A DNA stretch of 64,000 nt from an uncultured Oscillospiraceae bacterium. Lineage in GTDB: Bacteria; Bacillota; Clostridia; Oscillospirales; Oscillospiraceae. Location of the stretch: NCBI GenBank assembly GCA_947589545.1, contig CANQBA010000002.1, positions 1 through 64,000 of the forward strand. The letters run 5' to 3'. The notes beneath the pieces are model-generated. The model saw only the letters and a program-made list of their open reading frames with translations. It was not told the origin of the DNA and made no database searches. Each line of letters opens with the position of its first letter. Position 1 is the stretch's first letter. Of this stretch, positions 8,996-17,840 are shown one piece after another. The translations under genes and the position numbers were made by a program.

Positions 8996-10132
8996 TCAAA
9001 GGCCGAGCAGCGCCCCGTTCATCTTTCTGACCTTTTCAAACAGGGACTCCACATACACATCGGAGAACTGGCTCGTATCCTGGCCCAGCAGCAGATAGAG
9101 CCGCGCGATGCTCTCCCGGTATTTCAGACCCTCGCTGACGGGAACCGCGTACGGCGTGATAAAGAGGTTGATCTGATCGGTCCAGGAATTTTTCAGATAA
9201 ATGATGCAGGCGTACCACAGGCACTTCTCGTATCTGGGGGGATCGTAGGAGACCTGGCGGCCGTTTTCATCCTTGGTCTTTACCTCGCGGAAGCACTCCA
9301 GCTCCTTGATGTCCATGGACAGGATATCCGAGAGCATCATCACGTCCGAGCCCTTGCGCGGATCGGCCGTTTCGCCGATGATAAAGCACTTCTGCTTCGC
9401 GTCCACCATCACGTAACCGTCTGCGAAGCTCACGCTCTGGGTGGCGTGGAAGTTGTCCAGCAGCTTATTCCGGGCCTCTCGGCCCCGCTGATAATCGGGG
9501 ACGGTCTTCCCGCCGCTGAGCAGGGAGGAGACGGTGGACAGTGCCTCCACGTACATACTGCATTGGGCGTAATACTTCTCCTTCAGGCCGCTCGTCAGGG
9601 GGAAGTCGATGGAGCTCAACCAGGGGAGATCCAGCTTTATGGCGACGGAGAGATCGTAAGTAAACGTTTCCTGGGTGAGCGGATAAGCCGATTTGACGTC
9701 GGATATCATCATGTGATTGTCTGCGTCATAGACCGTGACGGTCTGCTTGTTCCGCCGGATGGACGGCTCCACGGACACGACGTTTGAGAAGCTGAAAACG
9801 TCCGCGTTCAGGGCCTTGTAATTGTCGTTGGGCGCCAGCAGGAATTTCCGGGCGGCCCCATCCGCGAAGAACACGTTTTTGTACCCGGAGATGCGGGTGG
9901 AGGGGGTAAAGCCGGCCACAGCCTCCTGATTCTTCTCCCGGTACGCCAGGTGGGCCCTGACATCCTCGGTGCTGACGCTCTCCGACAGGGTATAAAACGG
10001 CGACAGCTTATTCCGGCACTCCTTGCACAGCTTTCCGTCCGACAGCTTTTTCATGCCGCCCAAAAGGCTGTTTTTTTCCGTGCCGCATATGGCGCAGGCG
10101 TCTTTCTTTGTAAAAAAATTCAGGAATGACAT
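8996..10132 (-). CDS. DUF4428-like zinc-finger protein
   Basis: 378 aa. The N-terminus carries a treble-clef or ribbon-like zinc site, CAICG at about 12-16 and CKECRNKL at about 36-43, in the arrangement of the DUF4428 domain. The rest (about 80-375) is a mixed alpha/beta region of no recognised family, with several Val/Ile-rich strands (TVTVYDADNHMMISDVKSA). No membrane segment. GAGGAGG lies 8 nt before the ATG, and a TTTACA/TATAAT promoter sits about 140 bp upstream. It is therefore the first gene of the promoter-proximal part of the block, just downstream of the ISAs1 remnant. Confidence 0.7.
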   Translation of the reverse strand: MSFLNFFTKKDACAICGTEKNSLLGGMKKLSDGKLCKECRNKLSPFYTLSESVSTEDVRAHLAYREKNQEAVAGFTPSTRISGYKNVFFADGAARKFLLAPNDNYKALNADVFSFSNVVSVEPSIRRNKQTVTVYDADNHMMISDVKSAYPLTQETFTYDLSVAIKLDLPWLSSIDFPLTSGLKEKYYAQCSMYVEALSTVSSLLSGGKTVPDYQRGREARNKLLDNFHATQSVSFADGYVMVDAKQKCFIIGETADPRKGSDVMMLSDILSMDIKELECFREVKTKDENGRQVSYDPPRYEKCLWYACIIYLKNSWTDQINLFITPYAVPVSEGLKYRESIARLYLLLGQDTSQFSDVYVESLFEKVRKMNGALLGL

Positions 10133-10274
10133 CGTGTGAACCTCCTCGCAATTTTTTGCCGTTTTTGTGGACAGGACGGCGGAGACTTGAACATTTCCCC
10201 GGCTTTTATCCGGAACCGCCGGCGCGGCCCGGGAGCGGAAAGGCCGAAAAAACGTACAGGTTCCATTTTTGGTA

Positions 10275-10303
10275 ATTATATCACATTATGATAAAATTGT
10301 AAA
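10275..10303 (-). promoter_or_regulatory. Sigma-A-type promoter for the Hsp70/AAA+ block
   Basis: On the minus strand TTTACA (10298-10303), a 17-bp spacer, and a perfect TATAAT (10275-10280). It points into the DUF4428-like gene and the six genes behind it. It lies only 9 bp inside the IS target duplication, so the insertion did not damage it. Confidence 0.65.
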
Positions 10304-10312
10304 TAAAAACAG

Positions 10313-10322
10313 GGGGAGCATT
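10313..10322. repeat. Target-site duplication, left copy
   Basis: GGGGAGCATT here is repeated exactly at 11391-11400, on the two sides of the ISAs1-type remnant. A 10-bp duplication is within the usual 8-10 bp range of the family. Confidence 0.75.
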
Positions 10323-11390
10323 CAGGGTTCATCAACGAGTTACCAAACTATGAACACACCCGAGCCGAAAGCACAGCATCGAGATAGGAAGGGTCGAGGG
10401 TGCATCTGTACTGCTTATCGGTGATCCCACCCTTGGCGGTTTTGCCGGTTTTCAGAATATTGAACGCCATTTGCCTTAGAATGTTCATGTTTTCCGCTGA
10501 ATGATCCCGCCGCGCTCGGCTTTCATCCTCTCGGAATTGCATATCCAGTACCCAATGTAACCTATTCTCTATCCCCCAATGGCCCCGTTTCGCCGCCAGG
10601 AGCTCCGCAGCGGTCTTGTTTTTACAGCTATAACGGTTTTGGCGTAATGCATCCCCTGTTTATCCGGCTTATAGTCCTTGAAAAATAACGTAACATCCTC
10701 ATATAACGCCGTTTGGTTCGTTTTCAGCGCCAAAACGTAATCCGCGCCCTTCTCCCGTATCTTCTTTGCTATCTTCGTCTGCGTCCCCATGGCGTCTATC
10801 GTCACGATGCGCCCTGACAGCTCCAGAACCTCCAGCAGCTTCGGTATGGCTGTGATCTCGTTGCTCTTCTCCTCACAGGCGATCTGTCCCAGTACCAGAC
10901 GCGCCTCCGTGGCGAAGGCGCTCACCACATGCAAGGGCTTTTGTCCTCCGTCGCCAGTCCTGCGCGCCTGCTTGCCGTCAATAGCGACGACGCCTTTGAC
11001 CTGTTCCACCACTCCACGCATCCATTCCGCGAATAGTTCGTGGAGCTTTTCCGGCTCAAATTTCACCAACACGTACCGAAAAGTCCCGGCATCAGGGATC
11101 CCGTGCTCTAATTTCAGGTATTTCTTCAGCCATTCCTCCCGCAAATGCCCGAATGTCTCCACTTTCGCGTAGGACGCCGCCCCGCAGATGATCGCCGTCA
11201 GCAGAATGAACAGCACCTCATGCAGCGGATACCATACACTGAGCTTTCGCCGATTGTCCTCCAGCCCTTCCAGTACGTCCAGTAAGCTGAGCTTTTTCAT
11301 GGTACACATCTTCTTTTGCCCAGTGTACCATATCCTTTTGCTATGGTAAAGACTCTCGTTCACATTTTGTTTACTCGTTGATTGACCCTG
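10323..11390 (-). mobile_element. ISAs1-family insertion sequence, decayed
   Basis: 1068 bp bounded by inverted repeats. The left end reads CAGGGTTCATCAACGAGTTA; the right end, read inward, is CAGGGTCAATCAACGAGTAA. Each end is flanked by GGGGAGCATT. The transposase inside is on the minus strand and broken. The element is shorter than a typical full-length ISAs1 copy because of an internal loss. It separates the ~994-codon membrane-protein gene from the seven genes downstream. Confidence 0.82.
10348..11300 (-). pseudogene. ISAs1-family transposase, frameshifted and internally deleted
   Basis: The first frame (11300 to 10569) gives ~243 residues with ISAs1 signatures: PDAGTFRYVLVKF, VVAIDGKQARRT carrying the first catalytic Asp, IVTIDAMGTQTKIA carrying the second, and DYVLALKTNQTAL. 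It then jumps frame near 10590-10630. The other frame reads RGHWGIENRLHWVLDMQF, which supplies the conserved third-acid region, and ends in a short C-terminal frame at 10348. Compared with intact relatives, roughly 60 residues appear to be missing at the junction. The product should be inactive. The start is the ATG at 11300 (MKKLSLLD). Confidence 0.78.
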
Positions 11391-11400
11391 GGGGAGCATT
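11391..11400. repeat. Target-site duplication, right copy
   Basis: GGGGAGCATT, identical to 10313-10322, immediately outside the right inverted repeat of the ISAs1 remnant. Confidence 0.75.
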
Positions 11401-11483
11401 TGTCAAAAAACGCGAATTCTCTGTTTTATTTCAAAAAAACTGACGCCGGGAGCCGATTTGCGTCGGCTGCCGGCGTTTTGGGT

Positions 11484-14469
11484 TCATTCCCCCAGAGAGA
11501 ACTGGAAGTTCTTTACACCGGCGGCGCGGGTCGTGAAGGTGACGGTGCCGCTGAGCTTACCGTCCTGATAGAGCAGCCAGCCGCTGGGCGTAAAGGAGAT
11601 CGACTTATCGTAGTAGGAGAAGATGAGGTAGTAGCTTACCAGGATATTCTGGGCATTGCCGGCGTATGAGATATTCATCTCCTCGGTCATTTGGCCGGTC
11701 ATATGGACGCTCAGCTTTCCGAAGTCCAAAACGATGTCCGCCTGGCCGTCGGGGGTGATATGGAGCGACACCTCCGCCTGGCCGCTGCCCGGCTGATTCA
11801 CGGGGAACGTCTCGCCCTGGATAAGATGGAAGGGCGTGGAAAACTCCACCGCGATCTCCTGCTCCGGGCGGCAGCGCTCCTTGTCAATGGACGGCTTACC
11901 GACCAGACGGTAGCCCGTCTCCGGGGAAAATTCAAATCTGCCGTCCACCGCGCCCGTGCAGACGTACTCGCTGTCCCGCGCCGTATAGTGCCCCGCGAGG
12001 GTGGCGACTCCGTTCTCTTCGCTGATGTCGTCCGCCGTCGCCTCCACGGTGCTGCCCGGGAAGAGGCCCGCCGCCTCCACAGCGTCGCGCAGCAACTGGG
12101 CCGCCCCGTCGGGCGTCAGCGCCGTGCTGGGCGCGGGGCGGCCTGCCCGGGCGATTCGAACGGCGAGGGCGCTCCATTGACCGCCGGCGTATTCCAGCTG
12201 CGCCTCCAGCGTCCCCTCAAAGCGGTACTGCCCGTTGTCCCAGACAAAATCGGCCGCGGCCGAGGCGAAGTCCAAGCCGGCCCCGTATTCGATGGACTCA
12301 TGGCTCAAGGTCATATATCCGCAGGGAAAAGTCTCATCCGTAAGAACCGCGTTCTCGTTCCGCAGAACGGCGGTGAGGCCGTCAAGATCCAGAAGGACGC
12401 CCTCCTTGGCGTTCAGCTCCAGGAACAGCTCGGGTGAAACGGCCTCCCAGCACCGCCCGCCCACATATCTGTAGGTGACGGTCGTGTCCAGCTCGCCCTC
12501 CAGATTCAGGTAGGAGACGCGGATCAGAACGGGGATGTCGGCGACGCTTTCCGTCATTTGCGCGCCGGCGTAATCGGGCTCGCAGGCGTATGACAGGTCG
12601 CCGGGATCGACGCCGCCGGAGAGAAGCGACCAGCCGTTCCCGTTTTCACAAATGACCACCGGCTCATCCCCGATCGTCACCCGCACACACAAGTCGGTAT
12701 ATGTATCCGAGGGGCTGGGCAGCTGCGTGGAGGTGATGACGGGATCGTAGGCGTCGATGGGCTGGAGCTGATACGCGCCGTGTATCTTTCTGTAGGCGAG
12801 CTCGGTGCTCAGATAGACCGCCTCGTGGAGCTCCTTGTCTTCGCCCCACAGCTCCACGCCGTACACCTTCAGGCCCTTTTCGGAGCCTGCGTCCTGTTCC
12901 ATGGACTCAAAATAGCTGAAGAAATCGTTGCAAAGATCCTCCCTGATCTCCTTCTCGGACGGCGGAAGCCCCCGCACGAGGTTGACCGCCAAAACCGCCA
13001 GGACGATACAGCAGGCGGCCGCGCCGGCTATAAGGGCGTAACGGCGAAGCTTCTTCTGCGTCTCCGCGTCCTTGCGGGCGGCCTGGGAAAGGCGCTCCTC
13101 AACGGATCGGAGCGTCGCGGCGCAGGCCTTCTCAAGCTCTGCCAGGATTCCACAGCTCTTGAGAAGCTCCAGGTACCGGCGGATGGAATCCCGGGCCGCC
13201 TTCAGATCCCGCTTGCCGCTGGCGGTTTCCGCTTTTTTCAGCTCGCCGCTTATGCGGTCGTTGATGCGCAAGAAGATGTCGGCCCTGTTATCGCGCAGCA
13301 CGTCGCCGCGGGCCTTGCCGCAGTGATGACAGCCGTTTCCGCCCGTAACGGCTCCGCAGGAGCATATCCAGAACCCGTTTTCCAGCTCCGTGAGGAAATA
13401 GCGCTCGTCCGGCCCGAGCCCCGCCAGCTCCACAAGCTCCGCGCTCAGACCGGCGCGCAGCTCCCGGGGCTGGGGCAGGGGAACGGTGTCCGCCTCCGTC
13501 AGATGGATGGCCTCGCCGCCAGCGGTCACTACCTGGGTCATTTGTACGCTGACAAGGCGCGTCGTCCTGTCGGGGAGCCGGAAGAGCTCGCCGCCGGAAA
13601 AGGCTGCGCCGGGGGCGATCTCCACATCCAGCACGGTACGTTCCATGCCGCCCAGCCCGTCTCCGCCGACGCTCCGGCACAGCAGGGTATAATACACCGC
13701 GATGACCGGCTTCTTCCCCACGTTGCGGAAGCCCACCGAGGCGAAGATCTCCCCGCCGCTGTCCTTGAACAGGGAGCACGACTCCACGATGATGCCGCTG
13801 TGCGGGCAGTAGGTCGAGGGCGCGGACGCCGCCAACGGCCGAAAGGGATTGACCGTCGCCGGATCCCGCGCGGGCTTGCGCTCCAAACGGTACTGGACAA
13901 AGATCCCCAGCGCGGAAAGACACACGCCGATCAGGACGCCCACAAGCATATTTCCCATTGAGCCGCCCAGGAGCAGCCCGGAGACCATGCCGCTGGTGAT
14001 GGCGGTGGTGCATATAATGAAGTCCTTGTGCAGTACCAGCGCCAGGACGCCCACGAAGATTCCCAGCATCAGCGCCAGGGCGATGAGCTGGCCGCCGCCG
14101 GCGGCGAAGAAGAGAACCCCGAAAGCGACGGTGCCCAGGAACCAGAAATTAAAGAAAATACCCACCAGAGCTTGAAGGCCAGGAAGCCGCCCAGCACCGC
14201 TATCGCCACCGCCATCAGCACCGCTATGATCACGGTGGCTTCACCGGCCCCGCTGGCAGCGCCGATGAGAACGCCGAAGAGCGCGCCGAGGAGCAGGCCG
14301 ATTATGACCCCCGTGACCGTGATGAAAAACTTCTGGAGCTTGTAGCCGAAAAAACAGTTGAGCATCGACGGGATCGCCTGTAGAAAAAAGAGCGTTTGAT
14401 AGAATGTCTCATACCCTTTTCCAACTGTGAAATAAATCTTGTAAAGTCCATGATATATTGGTTGTCCAT
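11484..14469 (-). pseudogene. Large membrane protein with zinc ribbon, two apparent frameshifts
   Basis: Three frames together give one convincing protein of about 990 residues. Frame 1 starts at ATG 14469 after GGGGAG and reads MDNQYIMDFTRFISQLEKG. It shifts near 14412 (GAAAAGGG) to YETFYQTLFFLQAIPSMLNC and FFGYKLQKFFITVTG, then a run of membrane helices to AFKLWW. It shifts again near 14160 (GTATTTTC) to FFNFWFLGTVAFGVLF and the rest. The multi-helix N-terminus resembles DUF4203/TMEM198-type membrane domains. A zinc ribbon (CSCG..CHHCGK) lies mid-protein, followed by a helical segment, another membrane helix (AAACCIVLAVLAVNL) and a long beta-rich C-terminal region. Both shifts are at homopolymers, so they may be sequencing errors rather than decay. 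It is the first gene of the minus-strand block. Confidence 0.66.
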
Positions 14470-14667
14470 AGCCGATCTCCCCACTTTTTCTTTTTTTGGA
14501 TCCCCGCGGCTTTCTCCCGAGACGGCGCTCAAGGGCTTGCGGCGCGACCACCGGTTGAAGGTTCCCACAATTTGGCCTGCCGCCCTCCCGCCGAGGCCAT
14601 CATAGCACGGAAAGGCTTGCGTGGCAAGAGATTTGACCGCGGACATTCCCTTTTTATTCCGGGCATG

Positions 14668-14697
14668 AAAAAAGCGCCTGCCGTGACGGCAGACGCT
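14668..14697 (-). terminator. Rho-independent terminator, minus strand
   Basis: On the minus strand AGCGTCTGCCG, a short loop, CGGCAGGCGCT (one mismatch), then six T residues. It abuts the left end of the IS1182-type element. It was probably the terminator of the sigma/anti-sigma operon before the insertion separated them. Confidence 0.6.
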
Positions 14698-15688
14698 CAG
14701 CCTGTCGACAAACCCACCCCTACCCACGGGGGTGGGTTTGTGGTATAATGGGGAAAAGAGAAACGGAAAAGGCGGTGCGAGAGATGTTGACACGAAACGC
14801 TCAGAAGGACAGGGATCAGATGCAAATGGTGACGCTGGACGACCTGGCGCCCAGGACGCATTTTGTGCGGAAGCTGGAAATAGCTCTGGACTGGAGCTTC
14901 ATCTACGACCTGGTGGAGCCGCTGTACTGCGAGGACAACGGCCGGCCCAGCACCGATCCGGTGATACTCATAAAGCTTCCGGTAATCAATCATATATTCG
15001 GGCTGGACAGCATGCGGCGAACCTTGCGGGAGGTGGCGGTAAACAATGCCTATCGGTGGTTCCACGGACTGGGGCTGCAGGATCCGGCGCCGCATTTTTC
15101 CACGTTCAGCAAGAATTACACCCGCAGGTTCCAGGAAACGGATTTGTTCGAGTTGGGATACAGCGTCCACCCGGGGAACGAGAACGACGGCAGAACCTTC
15201 CGATAGCGAAGCTGCTGAAAGACATGGGTATAAAGCTGCTGAGCACCTACAAACGGCCGCAGACGAAGAAGGGGTATTTCAAAAAGACGGACTATGTTTA
15301 CGACGAGTATTACGACTGCTTCATTTGCCCAAACAATGAGGAGCTGAAGTACAGCGCGACGGACAGGGATGATCTCAGAATGAGTACACACCAGGACTGC
15401 GGGAGATCTACAAGCGGAGGCAGGAGACGATCGAGCGCGTGTTTGCGGTGGCGAAGGAGCTCCATGGGTTCCGTTGCACGCAGGAATACGGCAGAGCGAG
15501 ACAGCGAGTCAAGGCCGCGCACACATACGCGTGCATGAATTTAAAGAAGCTGGCAAGAAAACGCTGGAGCGAGAAGCGGAGGGCATACTACCGCTCCCTT
15601 GCGTCGCTGTTCGCGGAGACTTTTTTCTGGAATATACAGAACAGTACACCGCCCCTCGGCTTGGGGCGGTGTTTGTCGACAGGCTGAG
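14696..15688 (+). mobile_element. IS1182-type insertion sequence, decayed
   Basis: About 993 bp bounded by a perfect 18-bp inverted repeat: CTCAGCCTGTCGACAAAC at 14696-14713 and its complement at 15671-15688. Just inside the left end is a hairpin (AAACCCACCCC / GGGGGTGGGTTT) followed by TATAAT at 14744-14749. Just inside the right end is a terminator hairpin (ACCGCCCC / GGGGCGGT). The transposase is internally deleted. A full copy would be about 1.6-1.8 kb. No clear target duplication is seen. Confidence 0.72.
14784..15687 (+). pseudogene. IS1182-family transposase, internally deleted
   Basis: The N-terminal part (MLTRNAQKDRDQMQMV, LDDLAPRTHFVRKLE, RPSTDPVILIKL, DSMRRTLREVAVNNAYRWF) matches the DUF772/N-terminal domain of IS1182 transposases and stops after ENDGRTFR near 15205. 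In another frame the text continues as LLKDMGIKLLSTYKRPQTKK and VYDEYYDCFICPNNEEL. After a further break it becomes REIYKRRQETIERVFAVAKELH to the end. The central block carrying the first catalytic acids is missing and several frames are needed, so the gene is dead. The start at 14784 matches the usual ML start of the family; an in-frame ATG also occurs at 14748. Confidence 0.74.
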
Positions 15689-15750
15689 GGCCGCCCGGTG
15701 GGCGGCCCCTACAAGGTAATATGGAAAATTTCCGGGAATTCGACGGCGCG

Positions 15751-17835
15751 TCAATCGTCGCGGTCGCGGTCGTGCTCCAGGAGGGAACCGGAGGCGGCGT
15801 CGATTTTGTACTCGTACTCCCAGCCGCCGGATTTGAACTCGATCTCGTAGACGAGACGGCCGTCGTCGTAGTCCCGCTCGCATTTGAGACGCGTGACCTG
15901 GCTCTGGGTAAGGCCGGCGTGTTGGAGGGCAGCGGCTTTAGCCGCGTCGGCCCCGATATCGCCGGTCTGGGTGCCGCCGGAGCTGCCGGTGTTGTATTTG
16001 GACCTCTCCGTCTCGTATTTGGTGACGGCGCCGTCGGCGGCCAAGACGGTGATATCGTATTCGGTGCCGCCGGCAATGAACTCGATCTCGTACTCCAGCC
16101 TTCCGTCGTCGTACTCCCGCTGGCACTTGATCCAGGTGGCGTCGGCTTCGGAGACGCCGGCTCTGGCCAGGGCGGCGGCCTTGGCGGCGGCTTCACCGAT
16201 GTCGGCGGGCTGGGTAGTCGGAGTGCCCTGCTGGCCGGCGGGAGTCCTGACCTTCTCTGTCTCGTACTGGAGGACCGCGCCGGTGGCGGCATCGATCTCG
16301 TAGTCGTACTCGGTGCCGTTGGCGGTGAAGTCAATCTCATACTCCCATCTGCCGTTGTCGTAGTCCTTCTGGGCTTTCTCCCAGTAGGTCACCTGGCCTT
16401 CGGTGATGCCGGCGTGCTTCAAGGCGGCGGCCTTGGCGGCCTCAACGCCGATGTCGGCGGGCTGGGCGGGGGTGGTGTCCTTGGGCGTGGTGTCAACGGG
16501 AGTAGTATCCTTGGGGGTGGTGTCCTTGGGGGTGGTATCCTTGGGGGTAGTATCCTTGGGGGTAGTGTCGGGGGGCGCGGTGTCGGCGGGGGGAGTGGTG
16601 TCGGGCGTTTTGGGGGGCGTGTAGCGGTAGTCCGTCTCCTCCCGGAGGATGTCGCCGGTTTGGCCGTCCACGTCATAGTCAAATTTGCAGCCGTCGCACC
16701 AGAACTCCACGTCGTAGTGGCCGTCATCCCGGTCATATTTGACGGTTATATCAAAGATGTTGTAGGTGGAAAGCTCGGGGTGTGTGGCGTTGCAATAATC
16801 CGCGGCCTTGTTGAAGGCATCGTCGGCGGTGACGGCGGGTTCGGATAGATCGGGGGCGGGGGATGTCTGGGAGGAGGCGCGGCCTGTGATATTTGCCTCG
16901 CCGGAGAGAACTTCGCCGGTGAAGGCATGGATCGTGTAGTCATATTCTCTGGCGAGACGGATCTCTACCTCGTAGTGAGGCACCGGGTCGTCAAGCTCCG
17001 GGTCCACATCATAGAGCGTGATGATGTCAAGAACATCCGTACCGGCGTATTCCTCGGCGATACGGGCCGCCTCGGTCCTCCCGATGGGCATACCCGGCGC
17101 GCCGATCTTGATGAGATCCCTGAGCTCCTCCACGGAGAGGGCGGCCAGCTTTTCAAAATCCAGACTGGCGTTCAGGGCAAGCACCTGGTTGACCAGGGCG
17201 GCCTTGCCGGAGGAGATATTGTTTTGCTGGGCCTGCTGGTTAAGGCCTGCATCCACGGTCAAATACTGGCTGAGGACGCCGGCGGAATTGGCGGCGGTCT
17301 GGAGGACGCCGTCCACCTCGGCCACAAGCTCAGCCTGGAGGCGCTCGCCCCGGGCGGCGTTGTCGTCCTCCACGGAGATGAGGATGGCGGAGCTGAGGCT
17401 GTCCAGGTACCCGGCCCGGACGATAGCGCCCACGATGGCGTTGACGGCCACGTTGAGCCTGGAGCCCTTCAGGTCGGCCCCGCCGTTCATGGAGGCGAGG
17501 ATTTCCCGGCCCTCGTCGTTGAGGCCGGTGCAGGTGAGGACCTTTTCGGAGCGGTTGACCTCCAGCTGGATGCTGGGGTTCACGTCCAGGGATACGGTGG
17601 TGGCCACGGTGTAGTTTTGTCCGTAGTAAATTCCGCCGGCCCCGCCCAGGAGGGCCACGGCCAGAAGGGCGGCCACAAGGCCAATCCAACGGTTTTTCTT
17701 CTTCGAAACAGCGGTTTTTTCCATGATGATATCTCCTTTCCTGTTGTCAATGTCGGAGAGGAGCCGGCCCAGTCCGTCGGGGGCCGTGCGCTCTATGGCG
17801 GCTTTCAGCTTCTGTTCGATGTCCTTATCTGTCAT
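15751..17835 (-). CDS. RsgI-like anti-sigma factor with five PepSY domains
   Basis: 694 aa from ATG 17835, with AAAGGAG 10 nt upstream; the in-frame GTG at 17844 lies too close to that site. A short cytosolic N-terminus is followed by one membrane helix (IGLVAALLAVALLGGAGGIY, about 48-68). The extracytoplasmic RsgI-type domain begins SLDVNPSIQLEVNRSEKV. Five PepSY-like units follow: two before (about 250-315 and 340-405) and three after (about 480-690) a Thr/Pro linker of DTTPK repeats. PepSY domains often bind or inhibit proteases or ligands at the surface. The gene overlaps the stop of the sigma-factor gene, so the pair is coupled. The likely job is to hold the sigma factor at the membrane until an external signal acts on the repeats. 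Confidence 0.8.
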   Translation of the reverse strand: MTDKDIEQKLKAAIERTAPDGLGRLLSDIDNRKGDIIMEKTAVSKKKNRWIGLVAALLAVALLGGAGGIYYGQNYTVATTVSLDVNPSIQLEVNRSEKVLTCTGLNDEGREILASMNGGADLKGSRLNVAVNAIVGAIVRAGYLDSLSSAILISVEDDNAARGERLQAELVAEVDGVLQTAANSAGVLSQYLTVDAGLNQQAQQNNISSGKAALVNQVLALNASLDFEKLAALSVEELRDLIKIGAPGMPIGRTEAARIAEEYAGTDVLDIITLYDVDPELDDPVPHYEVEIRLAREYDYTIHAFTGEVLSGEANITGRASSQTSPAPDLSEPAVTADDAFNKAADYCNATHPELSTYNIFDITVKYDRDDGHYDVEFWCDGCKFDYDVDGQTGDILREETDYRYTPPKTPDTTPPADTAPPDTTPKDTTPKDTTPKDTTPKDTTPVDTTPKDTTPAQPADIGVEAAKAAALKHAGITEGQVTYWEKAQKDYDNGRWEYEIDFTANGTEYDYEIDAATGAVLQYETEKVRTPAGQQGTPTTQPADIGEAAAKAAALARAGVSEADATWIKCQREYDDGRLEYEIEFIAGGTEYDITVLAADGAVTKYETERSKYNTGSSGGTQTGDIGADAAKAAALQHAGLTQSQVTRLKCERDYDDGRLVYEIEFKSGGWEYEYKIDAASGSLLEHDRDRDD
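16470..16605 (-). repeat. 15-bp tandem repeats encoding DTTPK units
   Basis: Degenerate in-frame tandem repeat of about 15 bp inside the anti-sigma gene, giving DTTPK/DTTPV/DTTPP units. It forms an extended wall-spanning linker between PepSY domains 2 and 3. Such arrays commonly vary in copy number between strains. Confidence 0.75.
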
Positions 17836-17840
17836 GGGGC

